64,000 nt of DNA from Anthoceros angustus (lineage: Eukaryota; Streptophyta; Anthocerotopsida; Anthocerotales; Anthocerotaceae), in assembly GCA_010909165.1 (NCBI GenBank), contig VJWM01000108.1, forward strand, positions 62,001 through 126,000, read 5' to 3'. How positions within the stretch are numbered: the stretch's first letter is position 1; each line of letters starts with the position of its first letter. The notes beneath the pieces are model-generated. The model had not been told where the DNA came from. It saw only the letters and a program-made list of their open reading frames with translations, and did no database searches. Positions 56,224-64,000 of the stretch are shown in pieces. The translations under genes were made by a program, and so were the position numbers.

Positions 56224-59200
56224 ATGGCACGGCCCCTGCTGTTCGCGCTCAATGGCGAGCGAGTGGAAGTGGCTCAGCCCGATCCCTCCATGACGCTGCT
56301 CTCCTACATTCGCACGTTCACACCGTTCAAAGGCACCAAGCTGGGATGCGGGGAAGGTGTGTGCAGAGCCGAAGGGTAGACCTGTCGACTGATTCTCGTC
56401 TGTATGGATAGGAGGGCTCTGCTTCTTGATTAGCGCAAGGCCATTGCAATTGTGTTTTCAGTGTTGGGTCCAGTGGAATGTCTGTCCTGGGATGTGTTTT
56501 GTGGGCGACGGAATGTGGCTGTGGGTGATGGGATTTGTTTGTGGGTGCAGGCGGATGCGGAGCCTGCGTGGTGCTGCTGGCGCGCTACGATGCTTCCAGC
56601 AGGCGGGTGGAGGAGTCCACCATCAATTCCTGCCTGGCCCCGCTCTGTTCTCTGGACCTGTGCTCCATCACCACCACCGAAGGCCTCGGGAACTCCCGGG
56701 ACGGGCTGCACGCCATCCACCAGCGGCTGGCGGGCTTCCACGCCTCCCAGTGCGGGTTCTGCACTCCGGGGATGACCATGTCAGTGTTTGGATGCCTGCG
56801 CCAGGCCGGTCCCGAAGGGCCCGAGGTCGCCAAAGCGGAGCTGGCGGTGCAGGGGAACATCTGCAGGTGCACGGGCTACCGCCCAATTCTGGACGTTTGC
56901 AAGAGCTTTGCGAAGGACGTGGACGTGGAGGATTTGGGTGTGAACACCTTCTGCCGGCCAGGGGAGGCTCTGCGTGGTAGTGCTCTGCCGGTGTACGATG
57001 CGGGGAAGGATCCGAAGTTCCCTCGGTTTCTGGTGGAGGTGGCGCATGCGGAGAGGGAGTGGGACGGGGCTCGCTTCTTGGACTCGGGCGTGGTGGAGGT
57101 GGAGAAGGCCTGGATACGTGTGAAGGAGTTGCGGGAGCTGTTCGGCAGGTTGAAGGAGAGTGAGGGGAGTGATCGGGAGGTGAGGCTGGTGGTGGGGAAT
57201 ACCAGCCAGGGGATTTACAAGGATGCCAGGCCGCAGGTGTTCATCGACATCAGTGGTGTGCCGGAGCTGCTGACGCTGAAGGCGGGGAAGGGGGAGGTGG
57301 AGGTCGGAGCTGCCGTCTCCCTCTCCAAGTTCATCCGCTTCTTGGAGGAGAGCGCGCACTCGGAGGTCTATGCCCAGCTGGCCGTGCATTTGCACAAGCT
57401 GGCCAGCGTGCATGTACGGAACCGGGCTAGCGTGGGGGGCAATTTGATCATGGCCCAGCAGCTGGGATTCGATTCTGATCTGGCCACCATTTTGCTTGGA
57501 GCCGGTGCGAGCTTGAGGATTGCCAGCTCCGGTGGCGAGGATGTTGTGGGTGTGGAGGAATTCTTGGAGAGGGGGGCTCTGGAAAAGGGGAGCGTGTTGG
57601 TGTCCGTGCTGATCCCTTCATGGAATTTGGAGGACAGTAATGGGGTTCCCGGCCACGCGTCCAATGGGGCTGGCGATGGCGCCGCTTCCAAGGCGGAGCG
57701 GGTGGTGTTCAAGACCTACAGAGCATCGCCTCGGGCTCTGGGGAACGCTGTCTCCTATGTGAACGCGGCTTTTCTGGCTCGCATTGAGGAGCGAGAGGGG
57801 AAGCACGTGGTGCGGGATGTGCGTCTGGCGTTCGGGGCGTTCGGAAGCAAGCACGCCGTTCTTGCCCGGGAAGTGCAGGAGTTCCTTTCGGGAAAGGAAA
57901 TTTCCGCGCAGGTGCTGTTGGAGGCAATTGCGTTGCTCAAGGCTTCGGTTGTTCCCGCCAAGGGCACCCATAAGGCAGCGTATCGCGCCAGCGTTGTGGT
58001 CGGCTACTTCTTCGATTTCTTCAGGCCGTTTCTAGGGCCGGCAGAGTTGCCTGAAAGTGTGCACGAGAATGGCGGGATTTCTGATGCTAATGGGAATGAG
58101 CATGTGGCCGATGGTAATGGGCATGTGGCTGATGGTAATGGGCCTGTGGCCAATGGACATGGCCAGATTAGGAACGGGAAAGGTGCCAAATCCAAGACAC
58201 TCACTAGGGGGAAGCAGCAGCTTACAGAGTCTGACGAGTTTTTCCCAGTCGGACGTGCTGCTCCCAAGATGGTGGCAGAGTTGCAGGCATCAGGTATGGA
58301 TGGGGGATGGTGTTCTCTGACAATGGATCGTTTGGGCTTTTTGATCAGTGCAGGTGTTCCGTGTGAATCGTAGTTGATTTGGCTTTGGTACTTGGGAATT
58401 TTGCAGGAGAAGCTGTGTATGTTGATGACATACCCTCTCCGGAGGGTTGCCTTTATGCTGCCTTTGTCGTCAGTGAGCATGCACTGGCTGAGGTGAAGGG
58501 CATCGATGCTTCTCAGGCACTGGCCTCCCCTGGGGCCGTGGCACTGGTGACTGCTGATGACATTCCGGAAGGTGGGGTGAATAGGGGGGTGAGCGTTTTG
58601 GGAATGACAGAAGTTCTTTTTGCAGCGGACAAAGTGGAATTCCATGGTCAGCCTGTGGCACTACTGGTGGGTGTCGTGGTTTGAGCTCCTCATGAACTTG
58701 CATTTTCCTGGCATGACTCTCAGTCTGATCTTGTTTGTCTATGGCAGGTGGCTGATAGCTACCGGCATGCAAGTGACGCGGCTGGGAAGGTTAAAGTGGT
58801 GTATGACACTGAGAAACTTGGACCCCCGATTTTGACAGCCGAGGATGCGGTTGCGAAGAGTTCTTTCCTTCCGATTCCTCCTTTTTTGGCTCATGGCACC
58901 GCTCCTGTTGGGAACTCGCAACAGGCGCTGGCTGAGGCCGAGCTGAAGATTGAGAATGGAGAGGTTGCTGCTCGTGCAGTTTCTTTGCAGAGTTCTCTAG
59001 CCTTATTCTCCTGTCTGAGCTTGATTTACCCGGATGAGTGGAACTGCAGGTCTCTTGTGGTTCCCAGTACCATTTCTACATGGAGACAAACACAGCACTT
59101 GCGGTTCCTGATGAGGATGGGCAGATTGTGGTGTACAGTGCGTGCCAAGGTACTGAATTTGTGCAGCAAGTTGTCGCGGAGTGTTTGGGAATCCCGATGC

Positions 59201-61352
59201 ACAATGTTCGCGCAATCACTCGACGTATTGGTGGTGGATTCGGAGGGAAGTTAACCAAGGCTTGCATAGTAAGATTCTTCCCAGGGGAAGCTTCTTTGTT
59301 GACATGAGATGGCATGAATTCGTTGCTTTGCTGACGAGATAGATATGGTTTTGGAGCTGATTGTCATGCATGTGGTGGACAGGTTGCAACGGCTTGTGCA
59401 GTTGCTGCCTGGAAGCTGAAACGACCCGTCCGGATGTTTTTGGACCGGAAGACAGACATGCTCCTTGTTGGAGGCCGGCACCCTATGAAGGCTACCTATT
59501 CCGTAGGATTTACAAAAGAAGGGAAGGTTACGGCTCTTCAAGCAAAAGTGCTTATGGACGGCGGCTGGTCTCCAGATATTAGCATGTTTATACCCACGGG
59601 AGTACATTCATCGCTTAAAAAGTACAACTGGGGAGCGTTTTCTGCTGACTACCAGCTTGTCAGGACTAATCATTCCAGTAAAACCACTGTAAGGAGTCCA
59701 GGCGAGGTACAAGGGGCCTTCATCGGAGAAGTTATCATAGAACATGTTGCAGCGTTTCTAGGACTGAGTGCCCAGGAAGTCAGGGACAAAAATTCGCACA
59801 CGCTGGATTCTGCTTCTGCATTTTGGGGTGCTGACACCGCTGGGGGTTCTGAAGGGTTCACTTTGCCTGAAATGTGGGAGCGACTCAAGACAAAATCTGA
59901 CCTACATGAGCGACAGAAGGAGATCCAGAGCTTCAATAGTCGTAGCAGGTGGTTAAAACGGGGGTTGGCAATGGTGCCAACGACCTATGTTGTCCATGTC
60001 CTTTCAAAGACTGGTCGGGTGACACTATTTTCTGATGGTTCTGTGGTAGTTGAAGCTGGGGGCATCGAAATGGGACAGGGCCTGTACACCAAGGTGAGGC
60101 AGGCAGCCGCGTTCGGACTTGGCCAGTTATGGGACAAGCCGGGTGGAGTGGATATCTCCAAAATTCGCGTAGTTCAATCTGATTCCATCAGCTTTGGTAA
60201 CGGAGGATTCTCAGGAGGAAGCACGACGTCAGAGAGCAACTGTGCAGGAGTCCTTGCAGCATGCAAAATACTTGTGGAGAGGCTGAAGCCCATCAAGCAG
60301 AAAGCAGAAGAAGGGAATCCCGATGGAGTCTCCTGGGAGGCGGTGGTTGGCACCGTAAGTATTTTATCGTCATGATTCTGTTCGTCTCTGTCTTGGATAT
60401 TGTTCTCAGCATGCTGTTCAGTCCTGCATGAAGAGTGGGATCTTGTTCTCATCGTGATGCTTGGTCCTCCATGAAGGGTGTCTAATCGTAGTTGTGTAAC
60501 TGAATGTGGATCTTGCAGGCTAAAATGTTAGGAGTTGATCTTTGTGCACAAACAATTTCATCTGTTGGGCCGGGAGAGTCAGATTACCTTACTGTTGGTG
60601 CTGCTGTCAGCGAGGTGAGCTTTTCTGTTGGCGAGAACATAGTTGATTTTCAGGTCTAAAGTTGCTGACACTTCTTGCAGGTGGAGGTGAATGTGTTAAC
60701 TGGAGAAACTGCCATCCTACGAACAGACCTCATCTATGACGCTGGGAAGAGTTTGAATCCTGCGGTTGACTTAGGACAGGTCAGTTTGTATTCACATTTT
60801 GTTCATCTTCGTTCAGGGCAAGGCCTTGGATATGTCAAGACGTTTGACACACGAAATACGCAGGTTGAAGGTGCATTTGTTCAAGGAGTTGGGTTCTTTT
60901 TGACGGAGGAGATCTTGGTCAATGCCGAAGGTCGTCAACTCAGCGAGGGAACGTGGCTGTACAAGCCGCCAACGATTGACAACATTCCTCGTATTTTCAA
61001 TGTTGAGCTGCTGAATAGTCCTGCTCACAAGTCTAGAATTCTGTCAGGCAAAGGTAAGGTGGTGCTGCCTCTTTTCGCCTTTCTCTTATCAATCGATCTG
61101 TTTGGTGGAAATTGATGAAAAACCTTTTTATGTGAAGCTTCCGGGGAGCCACCATTGCTCTTGGCCGCGTCGGTGCACAGTGCAATCAGGGAAGCTATTG
61201 GTGCCGCGAGAAAGGACTTGAAAGGAGAGAAGGGGTTCTTCAGGCTGGATAGCCCTGCTACTCTGGACAGAGTAAAGATGCAATGTGGATTAGACAACGT
61301 GGAGCAATACTTGGCCTCTCGGGCCAGTCAGGAGAAGATTGTGGTGCATTAG
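56224..61352 (+). CDS. Plant-type aldehyde oxidase (molybdenum cofactor enzyme), ten exons
   Basis: Exons 56,224-56,356; 56,551-58,293; 58,407-58,666; 58,748-58,963; 59,050-59,268; 59,383-60,354; 60,519-60,614; 60,681-60,779; 60,864-61,053; 61,138-61,352. All introns are GT-AG and the frame is kept, predicting 1,380 aa. Two 2Fe-2S clusters: C42, C47, C50, C72 (GCGEGGCGAC) and C112, C115, C149, C151 (QCGFCTPGM, NICRCTGYRP). FAD domain about 255-535 (NRASVGGNLIMAQ; VVFKTYRASPRALGNA). Mo-pterin domain from about 620, with GGGFGGK, GGIEMGQGLYTKV and catalytic Glu about 1313 in ASGEPPLLLA. KTYRASPRALGNA and ASGEPPLLLA favour aldehyde oxidase over xanthine dehydrogenase. Family members oxidise aldehydes such as abscisic aldehyde or indole-3-acetaldehyde in the cytosol; the substrate here is unknown. 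A 21-bp repeat expands the FAD-Mo linker. Confidence 0.93.
58083..58164 (+). repeat. In-frame 21-bp tandem repeat in the aldehyde oxidase linker
   Basis: About three to four units encode DGNGHVA or variants (DANGNEHVA, DGNGHVA, DGNGPVA, NGHGQI), residues about 556-582. The position is the loop between the FAD and molybdenum domains, so length changes should be tolerated. Confidence 0.8.
60780..60863 (+). other. 84-nt intron 8 of the aldehyde oxidase gene, open in frame
   Basis: The intron starts GTCAGT and ends ACGCAG. It is a multiple of three and has no stop in the coding frame. Retention would add 28 residues without a frameshift between LNPAVDLGQ and VEGAFVQG. The family alignment places these two motifs directly together, so splicing is expected. 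Confidence 0.65.
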
Positions 61353-62195
61353 CACAAAGCAGGAGAAGCAGCACTTAAGTATGGTTCCTGGACAGTTGAT
61401 GTCCTGACCGGCATCTGGCCAGGCAGGTCTGGTGAATTAGCACACAGCAGGAAACGCAAGAATTCCGAATAATTCCAGGATAGTACTGTTGTCCCTACTC
61501 CCAGAGGTCTCTTCCATCTGGAGCAAGATCCTCTGAATGGCGTAGCCTGTCTTGTATGTACATGTAGTATAACAGTTTGCAAGTAACTTGCTTGGGAGAT
61601 CCGGAGCACGGGCAAGCTTAGATATTTCAAGCATCGGCCCATCGGGAGGTGTTGCTTGCCCAGCATGGAAACATTGATTGTAAGCTGGGAGATACTTCAC
61701 ATACTATTGAGTGTTATGAGGCGTGACGGCGATGTGTTCGCGGGCGTGCTTGCACGCTTTCGCACAGTTAATTATATGAGATTATCCTCATTTCAGTCCG
61801 GTGATTTTGAGACTTAAAAAAGAGAAAACTTCTATTGAAATTCTCTACAAAGAGGTATAATAATTTAGTATTTATAATATTGATTTATTTTAGATTTAAA
61901 ATATATATTATGTATCACTAAGAATATTATTTATTATGTAAAGATTTTAAATATAATATTTTATATAAAATATATTCATTAATTTTTATATCAAGATATT
62001 ATTTAAATATTATTCATTTTATAATTGATTTATATCATAAAACATGAGGTAGTTAGTTAGCTGATTGGTAACGTAATCAATTAATTAGTTAACACATATG
62101 TAATCAACCTTCATACTTGCTCACTCTAAAAGAGGCTAAGCAACTTATGTACAAGCATAAAAACAATTGCTTTGAGAAATTTAGGAGATTAACCG
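61353..62195. other. 3' flank of aldehyde oxidase, then AT-rich spacer
   Basis: Probably includes the 3' UTR at its start. From about 61.80 to 62.05 kb the sequence is very AT-rich with TA-repeat-like text. No gene seen. Confidence 0.5.
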
Positions 62196-62199
62196 GCAA

Positions 62200-62295
62200 T
62201 AAGAACCCAGTGCTTGGAAATTCGGGTGCTCATTGGAAGTTCAAGTGCTCTTTGGAAATTCGGGTGCTCATTGGAAGTTCAAGTGCTCTTTGTTA
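62200..62295. repeat. Short tandem repeat, two 42-bp units
   Basis: 'GGGTGCTCATTGGAAGTTCA' and AGTGCTCTTTGGAAATTC alternate twice and then break off at GTTACGG. Confidence 0.75.
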
Positions 62296-62681
62296 CGGGA
62301 ACCGCTGTCATAAAGAAGCTGTCCTAAATGATTAATGTTGGGACCAACCTCTATTGCAATGCTCACATAAAAATTATGAGAACGTTCATACTTGATCGTT
62401 ACGTTATAAAAAAATTAGTTATTTATAAACATACTTATCTCATTTAAACATATGTATAAAAAGATGCAACTTAAACTAAACGAAACGACATGCCTATTCA
62501 ACTTAAGACATGACCCTAGACCAAGGGGTACACTTATTAACTAGGTAACTGTTGGTATCATTGCATATTGAATGGCTTAAACCCCAAACCCTAATATGAT
62601 TGACACAAACATCTATCTACTTCTTCACATCTTTCCCTGCTCCCCCGATCCTTACAGTTTTTTTTTCTCCTTTGATTCTAC

Positions 62682-63116
62682 ATGAATGGCACAAACCCAA
62701 GACGTAGCTTGGGTCTTGAGGGGCTTGACCCTAGTAGTGTGAACAGAGCTAACCCAGAAATTGAGAGGCTTGTTTCTGGTAGTGTACAATATGTGGAAAG
62801 CTTGAGAAGAACTTCTTGCAATTTTGTTTATCAGGATGAATACTAAGTGTTATTTGGAGCAGAGTGTAACGAATGAGATGTAGGAGAAGGAACCGTGGAA
62901 TCTCTAGTGGAGACTAATTCCGGGAAAAGAAGGAAGTCCGCTTTCAATTTCGTCCGTGGATTGGTGCCAATATTGAAGTCTTATCAAAACAGGTACATGA
63001 AGATATTGGAAGACGGAAAGGAGGCAAAGGACAAGAGACACAAAAAAATTTTGCCCCTTGAGAACAAAAAGCTTTATGCTAATATTGACGTAGGCCTTGG
63101 ATACATAGTGCCTTGA
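62682..63116 (+). pseudogene. Possible broken N-terminal ORF of a PIF/Harbinger-type accessory protein
   Basis: A 54-codon frame (62,682-62,846) begins MNGTNPRRSLGLEGLDPSSV and ends QDEY. A second, shifted frame at 62,895-63,116 contains KRRKSAFNFVRGLVPILKSY. Composition is protein-like. PIF/Harbinger elements often carry a second Myb-like ORF beside the transposase, and a transposase remnant lies 540 bp away. The link is inference; the Myb fold was not verified. Confidence 0.25.
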
Positions 63117-63149
63117 AAGGCATTCGAGACAAACATCAAACTCTTAAGA

Positions 63150-63260
63150 TGTGTAGTTTTTTATTGAGGTGAAAAAACGATGAGAAGAGCCCATCCAGGA
63201 GGGAACAACCAAAGGGGACCCGGGGGTCGAGGTGGAGAGGAGCAACTGAGCTCCCTTAAG
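63150..63260 (-). mobile_element. R1 interspersed repeat, copy e (tail only)
   Basis: Reverse-complement match to 28.04-28.14 kb, including 'GAGCTCAGTTGCTCCTCT' (minus-strand reading) and a CAATAAAA polyadenylation-like motif. Confidence 0.6.
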
Positions 63261-63499
63261 TAGATCCATTTTAGAAGCTACTAAGAAACAATTTAGTGCA
63301 AAACTATAATGCAAAAAAATAAGCTGCCAAGAAATAAACAGAGTGCTAGAAGTTCTTGCCTTAGGAGCTGCTAAAAGGGCAAAGTGACAAAGTTCTTTAG
63401 CTTCAGCTCTCATCAAAGCTTGATGGTTTCTCGCAGCCCGTGTGATTGAGAAGCATTGTCTTCAAGCAACGTGCTTACTCCTTGTCCCCTTCTTTACTT

Positions 63500-63632
63500 G
63501 GCTTACTTTCTCGAGGGGTAATCTCGCACCGAAGAGCCTTCGTTTAGGTGTATAGCTCTTTACTTTACTTACTTTCTCGGGGGGTAATCTCACACTGAAG
63601 AGCCTTCATTTAGGTGCATAGCCTTTATAAAG
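63500..63632. repeat. Direct duplication of about 66 bp
   Basis: 'CTTACTTTCTCGAGGGGTAA' at about 63,501 recurs as CTTACTTTCTCGGGGGGTAA at about 63,568. Both are followed by GAAGAGCCTTC(G/A)TTTAGGTG(T/C)ATAGC. Confidence 0.8.
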
Positions 63633-63649
63633 TCTTCAATCCATGAGTT

Positions 63650-63960
63650 CAGCGTTATTAAGCTTGATATTGTGAAGAATGCACCATGCATATGAGGTTT
63701 GCATAAGGTACTTTGGCTTTGCCTTCCATGGCTTTCTTTCTATAATTCCCTGGACACATTTCAGCTACCTAAAGGCTGCTTCGATCACTATACGCGTGGA
63801 CGATTGCTTGAAGTTGTACAAACCTCCCTTTGCACTCAACCTCCAACTAGGCAATGCGGTTAACAACTAAGGCATGTATATATCAGGGTACCCTGCGAAC
63901 AAGGTCTCATGTGGCTTAATGTCAAGATCCTCTTTCCATAGACGAGCTCGAGATGCAAGA
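63650..63960 (-). pseudogene. PIF/Harbinger transposase C-terminal remnant (DDE_Tnp_4-like)
   Basis: One minus-strand frame, with two internal stops, reads RARLWKEDLDIKPHE, then LFAGYPDIYMP, then SSTRIVIEAAFR*LKCVQGI, then SYAWCILHNIKL. The S-x-x-R-x-V-I-E-x-A-F-x-x-L-K motif, with the third catalytic acidic residue (E), and the later C-x-x-L-H-N are hallmarks of PIF/Harbinger (HARBI1-like) transposases. The first two catalytic Asp residues would lie to the right, partly beyond the window. Confidence 0.65.
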
Positions 63961-64000
63961 TTTTTTTCACTTTTTAAAACGACAAAGGCTTGTTTTAAGG

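Noticed and set aside
56224-61352. Xanthine dehydrogenase as identity for the molybdoenzyme
   Set aside because: The FAD-domain motif KTYRASPRALGNA and the end motif ASGEPPLLLA follow plant aldehyde oxidases; the usual xanthine dehydrogenase equivalents are not seen.

Overview
The window looks like nuclear DNA of a land plant or close streptophyte relative. The evidence is a complete plant-type molybdenum aldehyde oxidase with spliceosomal introns, a DUF538 gene, a plant-type triple RanBP2 zinc-finger gene and a plant-type plastid LETM1-like gene. Introns are short (about 65-195 bp). The prevalence of eroded retroelements and of a DNA-methyltransferase-like fragment inside repeats makes a seedless plant or streptophyte alga plausible, but the species cannot be fixed from sequence alone. 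No bacterial operons, CRISPR arrays or rRNA genes are visible.

Layout. Positions 1-28 kb are almost entirely eroded mobile DNA: a copy of an interspersed repeat family (R1), two same-orientation copies of a long GC-rich repeat (R3, about 3.3-4.9 and 18.3-22 kb), and between them a 6.7-18 kb complex. The minus strand of that complex encodes a degenerate protein with a beta-order N6-adenine/N4-cytosine DNA methyltransferase signature. Its C-terminal part is tandemly duplicated, and one copy has lost the SAM-binding motif. A GC-rich zone follows (24-28 kb). At 28.44-29.27 kb is an intact three-exon RanBP2 zinc-finger gene. Positions 30-41 kb are again repeats: GGCGG-rich tracts, two further tandem duplications and a minus-strand gag-like coiled-coil ORF. 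At 41.4-43.8 kb is an apparently intronless LETM1-like gene. At about 45.7-46.2 kb is a DUF538 gene on the minus strand.

Positions 49.5-52.9 kb hold an internally deleted LTR retroelement with about 400-bp LTRs. It carries an integrase zinc-binding segment, an integrase C-terminal segment fused to a canonical C4HC3 PHD finger, and an unrecognised 293-codon ORF before the 3' LTR. At 54.56-55.00 kb is a 444-bp hAT-type MITE with near-perfect 8-bp target duplications. Positions 56.2-61.35 kb hold a ten-exon aldehyde oxidase gene (1380 aa predicted). The right end has another R1 copy and a PIF/Harbinger transposase remnant.

The four host genes are unrelated: molybdoenzyme redox, organelle membrane, RNA-binding zinc finger and a secreted DUF538 protein. 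They sit as islands among repeats and do not form a cluster. The most interesting material is in the mobile fraction: the methyltransferase-bearing complex and the PHD-tailed retroelement with its orphan ORF.
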